A DNA stretch of 64,000 nt from Bacteroidota bacterium (GCA_016722525.1 JADKJB010000015.1:88066-152065); one strand, 5' to 3'; shown: positions 30,657-41,177, counted from the first letter of the stretch. Notes: generated by a model not told the origin, from the letters alone. Made by a program: numbers and translations.

Positions 30657-31996
30657 ATGGCAAAAAAAATAGACCGCAAGATCTTCGTCATAGATACTTC
30701 AGCAATTTTATTTGATCACAATGCAATTCACAACTTTAAAGAACACGATGTAGCCATCCCCATAACAGTACTCGAAGAAATAGATCGGTTTAAGAAAGGT
30801 AACGATGTTATTAATTTTGAAGCACGGGAATTTATCCGTAACATCGATAAACTTTCGGGTCAGTTTTCTTTACAGGACTGGATACCGCTGAACGGGCCAA
30901 CCAAAGGCCATTTTAAAGTGCTGATGCACGAAAAATCAGCGGTTGATGCCAACAGAGTTTTTGGAGAAAAAAAAGCCGATCACAATATTTTAAATGCTGC
31001 ACTTTGCATCAAAGAGGAGCTTCCCGACCGTAAAGTAATTCTTGTTTCAAAAGATATTAATCTGAGGCTGAAAGCGAAATCGCTTAACCTTCAGGCTGAA
31101 GATTATCAAACGGGTAAAGTAAAAGATATAGAAGGACTTTATACCGGCAAGACCGTAATTGAAAATGTCAATAAAAAATTCATTGATTTAATTTATAAAG
31201 ATGGACATTGTTCTATAATTGAATTACTCAAGAAGGTAAAGCCCATTTCCAACCATTATTATATTCTTCGAAGCAAGTATGAGTCGAATTCGGCATTGGC
31301 ATTTTACAATCCTGAATCCAAAAGAATGGAAAGGGTAATGAAAGAAACTGCTTATGGAATAAGGCCACGAAACGCCGAACAAACATTTGCCATGCATGCT
31401 GTTTTAAATCCTGATGTGAAGCTGGTTACTATTCAAGGAATTGCAGGAACCGGCAAAACACTCATTGCGCTTGCATCAGCATTGCAAATGAAACAGGCAT
31501 TTCGTCAAATTTACCTGGCTCGGCCTATTGTTCCATTGAGTAATAAAGATATTGGTTTCCTTCCGGGAGATATCAAATCAAAAATTAACCCTTACATGGA
31601 ACCGTTATGGGACAATCTTAAATTTATTCAGGGACAATACAAAGAAACCGATAAAGAATATCAGAAAATAACAGATATGGTAGAAACCGAAAACTTCATA
31701 TCACTCCGTTAGCTTATATCCGTGGAAGAAGTTTGTCGAATATTTGCTTTATAATTGATGAAGCGCAAAACCTGACACCACACGAAGTTAAAACGATTAT
31801 TACAAGAGCAGGGCAAAACACCAAAATAATTTTTACCGGTGATGTAAATCAAATAGACACTCCCTATTTGGACTCACACAGTAATGGACTTTCACACATC
31901 ATTGATAAACTAAAAGGTAACGCCTTATATTCACATATCACACTCGAAAAAGGCGAAAGATCGGAGTTGGCGGATTTGGCGGGGCAGTTGTTGTAG
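30657..31996 (+). CDS. phoH: PIN-PhoH family ATPase/ribonuclease, one frame break
   Basis: Residues 1-140 form a PIN domain (KIFVIDTSAILFDHNAI with the first acidic metal ligand, then 'PITVLEEIDRFKKG'). Residues 240-445 form a PhoH ATPase: 'QTFAMHAVLNPDVKLVTIQGIAGTGKT' (Walker A), 'LARPIVPLSNKDIGFLPG', then Walker B 'CFIIDEAQNLTPHE' and 'KIIFTGDVNQID'. The frame shifts once near 31700 and resumes 'ITPLAYIRGRS', so the product is about 446 residues. The fusion is the PhoH2-like toxin/RNA-processing type. TACATTTG at 30593-30600 fits a -7 box. Confidence 0.92.
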
Positions 31997-32010
31997 AAAG
32001 GCGTGTGTCG

Positions 32011-32143
32011 ATGATTACGAAGGCCTGAAGCCGTTTTTGTGTCGGTTATAGTCCCTGAATACGTAGGCCGTGGGCCGGAGGCCGTTTGGGGTCTGCCGCA
32101 GTCGCTGATTACGTGGGCCGTGGACCTGAGGCAGTTTTGGGTC
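32011..32143. repeat. Degenerate ~50-bp repeats, left arm of inverted pair
   Basis: Three copies of a GGCC-rich unit start near 32011, 32060 and 32110 (about 50-base period). The middle copy (32060-32093) is the inverted counterpart of 32836-32869, 33 of 34 bases identical. Confidence 0.9.
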
Positions 32144-32157
32144 TTGAGTTTGTCAAA

Positions 32158-32562
32158 CTATATATTTTTTCTGACAACACGATTAAACTTCTCTGGATTC
32201 TGAATCATTTTTCCAAGCATACTTCCTACCCGAAGACACTTTCGCTTTAAAGAAGCATACAGTTCTTCATTGATATATCTACATTCTTTTGCAAAATCCA
32301 ACCAAATTAATGTTTCACTACATTCACCATCACAAATTCTCAATTTATGAACAAATAATTTAGTTTGAATTCTCTGACGATAACCTTCTCCAAAATTTGC
32401 ACAAACTGATCTGGATGATCTTCTGATCTGATTTGTGAGTGAATAAATTTCGGCTTTAGGCCAGTTATTTGTTTCTTTGAAAATTTCGCTTGCTAATTGA
32501 AAAGCTAATTTGTATACGTCCATTTCTTTGAACCCATCTTCATTTTCTTTGAATTCTTCCAT
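32158..32562 (-). CDS. Four-helix-bundle protein (23S rRNA IVS / S23 type)
   Basis: 134 residues. Recognisable by 'FKEMDVYKLAFQLASEIFKETNNWPK', 'YSLTNQIRRSSRSVCANFGEGYRQR' and 'GECSETLIWLDFAKEC', the three conserved blocks of the S23/four-helix-bundle family found in rRNA intervening sequences and, as a relative, in diversity-generating retroelements (Avd). No reverse transcriptase or rRNA is nearby. The gene is bracketed by inverted repeats (32011-32143 and 32735-32920), suggesting it moves or is maintained with them. Biochemical role unknown; relatives are nucleic-acid-binding pentamers. Confidence 0.9.
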   Translation of the reverse strand: MEEFKENEDGFKEMDVYKLAFQLASEIFKETNNWPKAEIYSLTNQIRRSSRSVCANFGEGYRQRIQTKLFVHKLRICDGECSETLIWLDFAKECRYINEELYASLKRKCLRVGSMLGKMIQNPEKFNRVVRKNI

Positions 32563-32734
32563 TTGAAAAAATAATTAAAAAGTTAACTTAAAAAGTATTT
32601 ATTATTACAAAAATACAAATCAGTTTTAATAAGTCAAACATTTATTTTCTATTTCCGATAAAGTTTGAACCCAGCAATAATCAATACGTAAAACGAAACA
32701 CGATAGATCCTCAAACGTAAAACAATATAGAGCC

Positions 32735-32920
32735 GACTCAAAACGGTTTCCAAAAAACCCCAAACAGAATCCAAAATACATCCGACCCAAAACGCTTACT
32801 ATAAAAGCCAACAATCTGAAATCCAAAATACAGATGACCCAAAACGGCCTCCGGCCCACGGCCTACGTAAGAACCTCCAAAGAAATTTCAGTTTATAATC
32901 GATACACAAAACGGTTTAAG
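32735..32920. repeat. Degenerate ~50-bp repeats, right arm of inverted pair
   Basis: GACYCAAAACG recurs at 32735, 32784 and 32836, with a weaker copy near 32904. The copy at 32836-32869 mirrors 32060-32093. Together with the left arm it encloses the four-helix-bundle gene. Confidence 0.85.
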
Positions 32921-33714
32921 ATCCACTGGAAGACAATGAACCAAAAACCCCCAACCCAAACAACGCAAAATCATACTTAACCGGATCATTAGCATCGAGT
33001 ATTCGAAGATTAGCAGTAAGTTCAGCCACCGCTTTCCAATCATCCTGTTTGCGATTTAAGAGTCCTAATTGACGTGCCACTCTACCTGAATGCAAATCAA
33101 GCGGGCAATATAGTAATGCAGGCGAAATCGACTTCCATAAACCAAAATCAACTTTGCGTTTGTCATTTCTCACCATCCATCTTAAAAACATATTTATTCT
33201 TTTGGATGATGAGTTAGCTAGTGGATTGGCGAAGTGTTTGGAGGAGCGGCCGGTAGTATTGGATTGTAAAAAATTCGAACGCACCTTACTTATAGCATCA
33301 CACATCTGATTGTTGGAACTAAGTAATGCTTCATTAAAAAGATTTTCTAATCCTCCCTCCTGCTTATATATCCGCTGCAGCGACTTTACAAAAAACACAA
33401 TCTGTACCGTTAAAAGTACGATGAACAAAATTATTAAATCTAACAAAATCTTTTTCTTTTGCAGCCATCAAAAAATTGTAGGGTTCCTGCTCCATTAAAT
33501 TCATCAGCTTTGAAGCATTCGATAAAATCACAGAGCGTTGACCCCACGAAATTACAGCTGTTAAAAATCCACTTATTTCAATGTCAGCTTTCGAAGTATA
33601 CAGGTGAGGAATTGAAATGGGATCAGCGTGAATAAATGACTTTCGGTTATACCGGTCAACCATCTCATCCAAATAATTTTTCAATTGCACTTTTTCGGTA
33701 AACAGGGCATTCAT
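32916..33714 (-). CDS. TIGR02757 family protein, one frame break
   Basis: N-terminal part from 33714: 'LKNYLDEMVDRYNRKSFIHADPISIPHLYTSKADIEISGFLTAVISWGQRSVILSN', the family signature, continuing to 'FNGTDCVFF'. A one-base shift near 33390 (CAAAAAAC) joins 'VKSLQRIYKQEGGLENLFNEAL', 'SKRINMFLRWMVRNDKRKVDFGLWKSISPALLYCPLDLHSGRVARQLGLL' and 'DANDPVKYDFALFGLGVF'. About 265 residues. The family resembles HhH-GPD DNA glycosylases in its C-terminal region, but no activity is established. It lies 36 bases downstream of the glycosyltransferase in a recR-led operon. Confidence 0.88.
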
Positions 33715-33749
33715 AAAAGTAAATATCAGACTACCTTTGAGTTCAAGAA

Positions 33750-35721
33750 TCAGCTACTTCTGCCAAGATGAGCAAGTGATCGCGAAATAATTCTAATGTC
33801 TTTGGTTACTTTATAATCCCGGGCATATAAAGCATTAATTCTATTGGCTGCTTGCATGTCCGGACTCACATTGTGTAAGGAATCGGCAGGATTTAAAATG
33901 CCTTTGCGCAATTTTTTGGAACTTGTGACTTCATCGGTTTTAATAAAGCCTACCACGACAATTTCCCAAAAAGACATTCATAATATTAGAAAATAGTCCT
34001 GGAATATTTTTCACTTTAAAAATAAGCAGAGGGGAACAAATAAAAAACAGTATTGAAAATCCTATATCCAAAATCCGTTTATTTCTTTTATTGGAGCGAG
34101 CAGTAATGGCATTTACATCCACCAGATATAAATCACCTTGATCTTCAATAGAATTGCTTCCAATAATAAAAAGGCTTTCAGGAGGCGCAATTTTATATTC
34201 CACATCCAAATGACTTAAAAACAACATTTGATTAATAATCTCCTGCGAAGACACATCTTTAGCACTGAAAATTACCTCATTAACTGAATACAACTCTGTA
34301 ATTTCCTTTAGGTTGCTTAAAGATCCCAGGTAATAGCCAACATATTCATTTGATTTTGTATCATCAATACTATCGTGTGGTGCTACAAAACCAATAAATG
34401 AAACAGGTGAATTCGAAAATTGCAAAATCGAAAGTATCCTTCGTCCCTCTTCAGCTTCAGCAACAATAATCAGATTTTTCTTTTCGTTTCTTTCTAAACT
34501 ATAATTCTTGACACCTGCAATATCGAGCAATATCCGCAACGAAGAAGCTGACAAGGAGGCCCAAGCTGTTCCAAGTAAAATTAGTGCTCTCGAAAAACGA
34601 TATTCCTCACTCAACAAGGCATAAACAACAAGAATAAAAACTGTTCCTGTCAGAATCCCCCGCACCGATCGCGAAATACGAATAGGACGATCATAACCTC
34701 CATTCAAATAAATGGAATATAACCAAACCAGAATGTAAACCGGAACTACCAAACCCATAAAAACAGGAGGGTAATGTAATTCCTTAACCGAAGATTCCCA
34801 ATACATTTTCAAGAAAAACATTCCCGCAAAAAACAAAACACCATCCGCAAAGGGTAGTGCCATTTGCTTTAAGAAACGATGCAGTAGTGCTACACCGGCA
34901 CGCAGATAAATGGCAATATTAATGAGAAAAGAAAATAAACGAGCATTGCTTTGTGAAAAATGTTTAGCAGCGAAAATGATCATTGCTTTATAAAAAACAA
35001 TTACATAATTAACACTGCTTTTTTTGGTACTCTCTCCTTTGTAGTGAATAATTCGGGTATCCGGGAAATAGTAATTCTTAAACCCCCCTTTAATGATGCG
35101 ATAGGATAAATCGATGTCTTCGCCATACATAAAAAATGTTTCATCAAGCAATCCTACCTGGTCTAAAGCAGACTTACGCATGAGCATAACCGCTCCGGAA
35201 AGAACATCTACTTCATGAGTTTTATTTTTATCGAGGTAACCTAAATGATATTTATTGAAGATCTTAGATTTAGGAAAAAGCGCCTACAAACCTGTAACTT
35301 TATAAAAGGCAACCGCCGGGCTAGGCAGTCCTCTCTTCGATTCTGGCAAAAAGTTTCCTTTACCGTCAATCATATGCACACCTAAACCACCCGCTTCAGC
35401 GTGATTATCCATAAAAGCAATGCATTTCGAAAAAGTATCCTCTTCAACAACAGTATCAGGATTCAGCAAAAGCACATATTCCCCTTTTGAAACCTTAATA
35501 GCCTGATTATTAGCGCCTGAAAACCCTAAATTAACCTTGTTGGCTATACATTTTACCCAAGGAAATTTCAAACGAACCATTTCAACGGAGCCATCAACCG
35601 AATTGTTGTCAACAACAAAAACCTCTGCATCAATACCCTCTATTGCCTTAGCTACCGATAGCAGACACTGCTCCAGAAAGTGCTTAACGTTATAGTTTAC
35701 AATGACAACCGAAAACTTCAT
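33750..35721 (-). CDS. GT2 glycosyltransferase fused to membrane and sugar-transferase-like regions, two frame breaks
   Basis: From 35721: GT-A fold of family 2 (FSVVIVNYNVKHFLEQCLLSV, VDNNSVDGS, ANKVNLGFSGANNQAI, LLLNPDTVV), continuing after a shift near 35285 with 'SGAVMLMRKSALDQVGLLDETFFMYGEDIDLSYRI', the acceptor-binding ED motif. Then come several membrane helices, a nucleotide-binding-like domain ('NLIIVAEAEEGRRILSIL', 'FIGFVAPHD') and a segment 'KRILDIGFSILFFICSPLLIF' resembling polyprenyl-phosphate sugar transferases but without their catalytic core. A second shift near 33960 leads to the end at 33750. About 657 residues. Likely cell-surface polysaccharide synthesis at the inner membrane. 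Confidence 0.82.
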
Positions 35722-35771
35722 GCGATGATTAAAATTCGAATTAAGGCGAAAAATACCACAAAATCAGCAAT

Positions 35772-36392
35772 TTATCGTGCTAATGCATTATCATATGGAG
35801 TTCTATTGAGGATGGATCGTCCTAAAGTAACTTCGTCGGCATATTCCAGTTCTCCTCCAATAGCCACTCCTCTTGCAATAGTGGTAACAACGATATCAAA
35901 AGGTTTTAATTTCCTGAAAAGATAAAATACTGTTGTATCTCCTTCCATGGTAGTACTAAGTGCCATTATTACCTCCCTCACAGCACCGGCTTCAATTCTT
36001 GAAACCAGCCCTTGTATGTTAAGTTGCTCCGGACCAATTCCATCCATTGGATTGAGTATACCTCCAAGAATATGGTACAAACCATTATATTGAGAGGTGT
36101 TTTCAACGGCCATCACATCACGTACATCCTCTACGACCATTACCAATCCACGATCACGCTTTTTGTCGTTGCAAATAGCGCAAATAGCTATATCTGTAAT
36201 ATTAAAACATACCTCGCAAAACTTCACCTCGTTACGTAACCTGATGAGTGCATTACTAAAACGATCCACATCAGTTGGTTGCTGTCGGAGCAAATGTAAA
36301 ACTAGCCGCAGTGCTGTTTTACGACCCACACCGGGAAGTCGTGAAAATTCATTTACCGCTGCTTCAAGCAGCTTGGATGGGTAATTTTGCAC
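35772..36392 (-). CDS. recR: Recombination mediator RecR
   Basis: 206 residues, normal length. The helix-hairpin-helix (VNEFSRLPGVGRKTALRLVLHLL, residues 13-35) is followed by a four-cysteine zinc finger (CEVCFNITDIAICAIC, 59-74), a Toprim domain (GLVMVVEDVRDVMAVENTSQYNGLYHILGGILNPMDGIGP) and the C-terminal 'YADEVTLGRSILNRT' motif. RecR loads RecA on gapped DNA with RecO. First gene of a minus-strand operon with the glycosyltransferase (50-base gap) and the TIGR02757 gene. Confidence 0.97.
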   Translation of the reverse strand: MQNYPSKLLEAAVNEFSRLPGVGRKTALRLVLHLLRQQPTDVDRFSNALIRLRNEVKFCEVCFNITDIAICAICNDKKRDRGLVMVVEDVRDVMAVENTSQYNGLYHILGGILNPMDGIGPEQLNIQGLVSRIEAGAVREVIMALSTTMEGDTTVFYLFRKLKPFDIVVTTIARGVAIGGELEYADEVTLGRSILNRTPYDNALAR

Positions 36393-36523
36393 AGAAATAA
36401 TGGTTTATTGAGAATCTTCAAAATTATGGAATTTGGTTGAAAACTTTGTTCAAAGACCAAATTTAATTCAAACTGCCTGTATTTTATTAATAGCTTAATT
36501 TGCAGACTACATAAATTCCATTC

Positions 36524-37987
36524 ATGACTCCAGGACTAATTCTTACTGTTGTTGCATTATACTCCCTACTACTTTTTTTTGTAGTATGGATTACCAGCCG
36601 GAATGCCGACAATGAATCCTATTTTATTGGAAACAAATCGTCGCGCTGGTACATTGTTGCCTATGGGATGATTGGTGCCAGCCTTTCGGGAGTAACTTTT
36701 ATGTCGGTACCGGGAGCTGTTGCCACTACACAGTTCAGCTATATGCAGGTGGTATTCGGGTATATGATAGGATACACAGTAATTGCTATGATTCTTATGC
36801 CAGTATATTACTCCATGAATCTTACTTCCATTTACACTTATTTGGAAAGAAGATTTGGAAATGCTTCGTATAAAACAGGTTCATTTTTCTTTATTCTATC
36901 ACGCACCATAGGAGCTTCATTCAGAATATATATTGTAATAAACGTTTTACAGACTTTTGTTTTTGATGCATGGGGAGTTCCTTTTGTAGTTACTGTTGCC
37001 ACGTTCATGGTACTCATACTCTTGTACACCTATAAGGGCGGAGTTAAAACCATAGTATGGACGGACACACTTCAAACAACATTTATGCTCATCACAGTGA
37101 TAGTGAGTGTGGTAATGATTTCGGGGCAATTAGGAATTGGTTTAACCGATTTGCTTGGAGAGGTGATGCGCAGTGAGATTTCCAAAATATATGTGAGTGA
37201 TGTGCTTTCGCCGAATTACTTTTGGAAGAATTTTTTGGGAGGAGCTTTTATTGCCATTGCCATGACCGGTTTGGATCAGGAGATGATGCAAAAGAATTTG
37301 AGTTGCAAAAATATTGGTGAAGCAAAAAAAAATATGTTCTCCTTTGCAGCGGTGTTGCTGGTCGTAAATTTTTTATTTTTAATATTGGGAGCGGTTTTAG
37401 TTTTTTATGCTAATCAAAACAATTTATCGATCGATCCGAAACATACCGATAATCTGTTTCCTGAGATTGCCTTAAATCATCTGGGAACTTTTACAGGGCT
37501 CCTTTTTATTGTTGGATTAATTTCGGCAGCATATCCCAGTGCCGATGGTGCACTGACTGCTTTAACGACTGCTTTTTGTTACGACTTTTTGCGACTTAAT
37601 AAAAAAGAAAATTTATCTGAGGAATCGATGAAGAGAACAAGAATCATTGTTCATATTTCCTTCGCAGTTATTTTGCTGTTGATGATTGTTTTGTTCAGGG
37701 TGATCAACAACGATGCGGTGATCAGAAATCTCTTCAAGGTAGCAGGGTATACCTACGGTCCGCTCTTGGGTTTATTCGCCTTTGGATTCCTTACTAAATG
37801 GAAAATAAAAGATAAATGGGTGCCGTTGGTTTGCGTTATCTCTCCTGCAATCGCCTACTTTATAGGTGAATACGCTCCACAAATATTTGCAGGATATAAA
37901 TTTGGGTTTGAAATGATTATAGTCAATGGATTGATTACTTTTATTGGGTTAATGATGTTGGTGAGGACTGATAAAGCAATAAAATAA
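36524..37987 (+). CDS. Sodium:solute symporter (SSS family)
   Basis: 487 residues with about 13 membrane helices. The SSS core is visible: 'NADNESYFIGNKSSRWYIVAYGMIGASLSGVTFMSVPGAV' (Na+ site region), 'TYLERRFGNASYKTGSFFFILSRTIGASFRIYI', 'YKGGVKTIVWTDTLQTTFMLI', 'GLDQEMMQKNLSCKNIGEAKKNM' and 'LISAAYPSADGALTALTTAF'. It imports a small solute coupled to sodium across the inner membrane. The substrate is not readable. It is 67 bases upstream of the tryptophan dioxygenase gene on the same strand, which by position alone might hint at an amino acid or related solute. Confidence 0.93.
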   Translation: MTPGLILTVVALYSLLLFFVVWITSRNADNESYFIGNKSSRWYIVAYGMIGASLSGVTFMSVPGAVATTQFSYMQVVFGYMIGYTVIAMILMPVYYSMNLTSIYTYLERRFGNASYKTGSFFFILSRTIGASFRIYIVINVLQTFVFDAWGVPFVVTVATFMVLILLYTYKGGVKTIVWTDTLQTTFMLITVIVSVVMISGQLGIGLTDLLGEVMRSEISKIYVSDVLSPNYFWKNFLGGAFIAIAMTGLDQEMMQKNLSCKNIGEAKKNMFSFAAVLLVVNFLFLILGAVLVFYANQNNLSIDPKHTDNLFPEIALNHLGTFTGLLFIVGLISAAYPSADGALTALTTAFCYDFLRLNKKENLSEESMKRTRIIVHISFAVILLLMIVLFRVINNDAVIRNLFKVAGYTYGPLLGLFAFGFLTKWKIKDKWVPLVCVISPAIAYFIGEYAPQIFAGYKFGFEMIIVNGLITFIGLMMLVRTDKAIK

Positions 37988-38054
37988 CCACAAAAACACC
38001 CAAGTTTTTTTTATACTTTTGACCATCAATTAACAACAGTTTATTTTTACAACT

Positions 38055-39092
38055 ATGAGAAAAGATGTATACTACGGAGAATACCTCCAATTAGATAAAA
38101 TTTTAGAAGCTCAATTACCTGAAAGCGATAAGGAAGGAATTGATGCACATGATGAGATGCTTTTTATTATCATCCATCAAGCCTATGAATTATGGTTTAA
38201 ACAAATTATTCATGAGCTAAAATCAGTGCATGTTATTTTCAATAAAAATGAAATCAATGACAATGCTCCTGATTTGTACAAAGTTGTGCATCGCTTAAAG
38301 CGAATTGCAACCATATTGGATGTGGCTGTTCATCAATTGTCCATCATGGAAACCATGACCCCTCTTGATTTTCTTGATTTCAGAAATTTGTTAAGGCCTG
38401 CTTCGGGATTTCAAAGCATCCAGTTTAAAATTGTGGAGGCTATGCTGGGGCTGAAGTTGGAAAATCGTTTTGGTAAAGAATATTATGTTTCGCAATTAAA
38501 TGCAAAGGACAAAGAAATTATTCGTGTTACTGAAGAACAAAGTTCTGTCATTGAAGAGGTGAATAAATGGCTGGAGCGGATGCCGTTTGTAGATGACACT
38601 AGTGCCTGGGATGGATTTAAAGGTACTGATGACAAGAGCACAAATTTCTGGGAAGATTACAGGAGCGCCTATAAAGCAAGCTTAACTCAGGGAGAAAAAG
38701 ATAATATGGAGCGTTTTGAAAAAGTTTTCTTTGAAAAAGAATTTACAGCCGACCGTCGTTTCTCCAACAAAGCCAACCGCGCTGCTTTGTTTATTATGCT
38801 TTACCGTGATTATCCATTACTGCAACTCCCCTACCAACTGTTAAACCTGCTTTTAGAAATTGATGAACTCATGTCGATGTGGAGATACCGCCACATGAAC
38901 ATGGTTCACCGGATGATTGGAATGCGAGTAGGAACCGGAGGAAGCAGCGGGAAAGATTATTTAAAATCGGCCCTCGACAAACATTATATTTTCGCTGAAA
39001 TTGCCGAGTTGAATTCGTTCCTTATTGAAAGAAGAAACTTACCGAAGCTTCCAGCGAATTTGGAGAAGCGCTTGGGATTTGTGCATGGGTGA
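38055..39092 (+). CDS. kynA: Tryptophan 2,3-dioxygenase
   Basis: 345 residues. It opens the indole ring of L-tryptophan to N-formylkynurenine using heme and O2, the first step of the kynurenine pathway. Hallmarks: 'YGEYLQLDKIL' at the start, 'IIIHQAYELWFKQI' with the substrate-side His41, the region 'MTPLDFLDFRNLLRPASGFQSIQF', and 'WRYRHMNMVHRMIG.R.GTGGSSG' containing the proximal heme His and the ammonium-binding loop. TACTTTTG (38014-38021) could be a -7 box. The window also encodes nadC (60580), the quinolinate-using step downstream of kynurenine, but far away and not in an operon. Confidence 0.96.
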   Translation: MRKDVYYGEYLQLDKILEAQLPESDKEGIDAHDEMLFIIIHQAYELWFKQIIHELKSVHVIFNKNEINDNAPDLYKVVHRLKRIATILDVAVHQLSIMETMTPLDFLDFRNLLRPASGFQSIQFKIVEAMLGLKLENRFGKEYYVSQLNAKDKEIIRVTEEQSSVIEEVNKWLERMPFVDDTSAWDGFKGTDDKSTNFWEDYRSAYKASLTQGEKDNMERFEKVFFEKEFTADRRFSNKANRAALFIMLYRDYPLLQLPYQLLNLLLEIDELMSMWRYRHMNMVHRMIGMRVGTGGSSGKDYLKSALDKHYIFAEIAELNSFLIERRNLPKLPANLEKRLGFVHG

Positions 39093-39179
39093 AAGATCCC
39101 GTTGAAATATATTTAGTATTTTTTAAGAATTGTTTGATTCAGCATGACTTTTAATTTTTTTAGATAAAAACTTGCTTTC

Positions 39180-39209
39180 ATACGTACTTTTTATTATTTT
39201 TGTACGTAT
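39180..39209. promoter_or_regulatory. Candidate antitoxin operator
   Basis: ATACGTAC (39180-39187) and GTACGTAT (39202-39209) are a perfect 8-base inverted repeat, 14 bases apart. The site lies 14 bases upstream of the antitoxin ATG. This is where a toxin-antitoxin complex typically binds to repress its own operon. Confidence 0.65.
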
Positions 39210-39222
39210 AATATCAAAAGAT

Positions 39223-39474
39223 ATGGATACTAAACTAACTTTAAAAATTGATAATCAAGTGATTACCAATGCTAAAATCTACGCAAGAAAGAAGAACACC
39301 AGTCTTTCCAAATTAATTGAAAGTTATTTATTTTACATTACAACTGTTAAAAAGTCGGCTAATGATGAAGTAACGCCATTAGTAAAAAGTTTATCAGGAA
39401 TAATCACCATTAGCAAATCGACTGATCTAAAAGAGTCTTACAAGAAGCATTTAATTAAAAAATATGTGAAATAA
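39223..39474 (+). CDS. DUF6364-type antitoxin
   Basis: 83 residues from ATG 39223; an upstream in-frame extension would overlap the operator. 'TKLTLKIDNQVITNAKIYARKKNTSLSKLIESYL' is a ribbon-helix-helix-like DNA-binding segment typical of DUF6364/RHH antitoxins. The Lys-rich C-terminus would bind the toxin. Its stop codon is one base before the toxin start, so the two are co-translated. A VapBC-like type II toxin-antitoxin pair. Confidence 0.85.
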   Translation: MDTKLTLKIDNQVITNAKIYARKKNTSLSKLIESYLFYITTVKKSANDEVTPLVKSLSGIITISKSTDLKESYKKHLIKKYVK

Positions 39475-39475
39475 T

Positions 39476-39888
39476 ATGTCGAATATTTTCGTTGACACAG
39501 ACATATGTCTTGATTTGTTGACAGGCAGGAAACCATTCAATGCAATATCAGAAAACTTTTTTCGCTAGCTGACCGTTCTGAAATTAAGATCTGTGTTTCC
39601 TCGCTTTCCTTTTCAAACATCGACTACATTCTTAAATCCCACTACAAAGTGGGCGATTCAAGAAAAGTATTAGCCCGCTTTAAAGCACTTGTGGTGGTTT
39701 TAGCTGTGAATGATAAAATAATTGATCTTGCAATTCAATCCGATTTTGAGGATTTTGAGGATGCGGTTCAATATTATACTGCATTAGAAAATAACTTAAA
39801 AATTATTTTAACTCGAAATTTAAAGGATCACAAGAAAGCACTTATTCAAGTTATGAATCCTGAAACTTTTTTAAGCGGTATAAATTAA
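39476..39888 (+). CDS. PIN-domain toxin, one frame break
   Basis: ATG 39476 begins 'SNIFVDTDICLDLLTGRKPF', the PIN N-terminus with the first metal Asp (VDTDI). The frame stops after 'SENFFR' at a run GAAAACTTTTTTCG (about 39556-39568); a one-base shift continues 'KLFSLADRSEIKICVSSLSFSNIDYIL' and the C-terminal 'SDFEDFEDAVQYYTALENN..IILTRNLKDHK' with the second acidic cluster. About 137 residues, normal for PIN ribonucleases. If the shift is real the toxin is dead; if an error, a functional RNase toxin paired with the upstream antitoxin. Confidence 0.82.
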
Positions 39889-39950
39889 TTTTTTTTGCTA
39901 ACAATGAACATTTAAATAAGAAGAATACAAAGTAAACTTCACATACGAAT

Positions 39951-41177
39951 TCAATTCCCTTTAACAAACTTCTTCGTGAATTGCTCGGTATTTGTGGATA
40001 GTTTCACAATGTATAATCCTGATGCAAATGCGGAGCAATCAATTTGATGATCGAGTTCTCCATTACTTAAGTTTCCTTTTTCTGTGACTAACAATTTTCC
40101 GGTGCTATTGAAAATGGAAATTTGATAAGTTTTTCCTTTTAAATTATCAGCCCATATAATCAGATTCTGATTGGAAGACTCATAATAACTATATAAAGCT
40201 GTGGATTCACTATACATTTCCGAAGCGGATACCTTCTCCTGTGGATCGAACGGCGGCAAGCACGGAACTTTGACACGAACTACGTTTGATGTTAATGTGG
40301 AAACACAATTGGAATCTGTAACGGTGACAGTATATTTACCGGGATTAGTAACCAGTAGGGATGAACTGTTAGCACCGGGAATCAAATTTCCATTTCTATT
40401 CCATTGATAACTGCTTCCAACCGATCCGGAATTCAATGTAACACTGCCACCTCTGCAAAAGGATGTTGGACCGGATGGGATGATGTAAGGAGCGATACAA
40501 TTTACTTCGACAAGAGTGGTGTACATTGGATAAGATCCTAAATTTTTTGCCTCCAAATCGATAAATTTTGTATAAGTGCCAGCTAAATAATCAAATTCAA
40601 AACGAACGCCATCTTGGTTCGCGCCTCCGCTAGTTGTCATTCCATAAAGTTTTCCGTTTGGAGCTTCAATGAGAGAACAACCTACAGGATAATAACCATA
40701 TAAAATGGTGAATTCGATTTTTTTAACGTATGTGTTTTAAATATAATCATATTCAAAAATAACCCCAAGGAAATTAAAACCACTGTATTTAGTCATACCA
40801 TACATTTTTCCATTGCTTTCAAGCATCAATGATTCTGAAGGTGTTGCACCGACTGACTCATTGAAATCAAATTTCTTCGCATAAACATTAGTTATGGGAT
40901 TGTATTCAAAGATAACTCCATAATTATATGCACCTCCTTCTGATGCCATACCATATAACTTACCACCCGTAGAAATAAAATTAGTTTGCTGAGGTTTCGC
41001 TCCTTCCACACCCTTAAATTTATAAACCTTGTCGACTGTTATATCACCAACAGTATAGCTCAAAATTGTTCCGAATTGGTTACTTCCATAGGAACATGCT
41101 CCGATTATGGTTGGCTGAGCTATGAGAATGGATGGAAGAGAAAAAACAATTAATAAGAGGAGAATTATATTTCTCAT
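39951..41177 (-). CDS. GloVer-repeat T9SS protein with an in-frame stop
   Basis: The signal peptide (MRNIILLLLIVFSLPSILIAQ) is followed by repeats of the 'GGKLYGMASEGGAYNYGVIFEYNPITNVYAKKFDF' kind (tandem GloVer repeats), seen three times. A PKD/Ig-like module follows (CRGGSVTLNSGSVGSSYQWNRNG) and a T9SS tail (QNLIIWADNLKGKTYQISIFNSTGKLL ... GLYIVKLSTNTEQFTKKFVKGN). A TAA at 40739-40737 interrupts the same frame inside the third repeat (YDYI-stop-NTYVKKIEF); no indel is needed, so this is a nonsense change or a base error. Merged length about 408 residues. Confidence 0.82.

Noticed and set aside
32158..32562. A diversity-generating retroelement, suggested by the four-helix-bundle (Avd-like) gene
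   Set aside because: No reverse transcriptase, template repeat or variable C-type lectin gene is present within the window.
32626..32859. An open frame of 77 codons on the minus strand
   Set aside because: It is wholly within the degenerate inverted-repeat array; its codons are the repeat units read in one frame.
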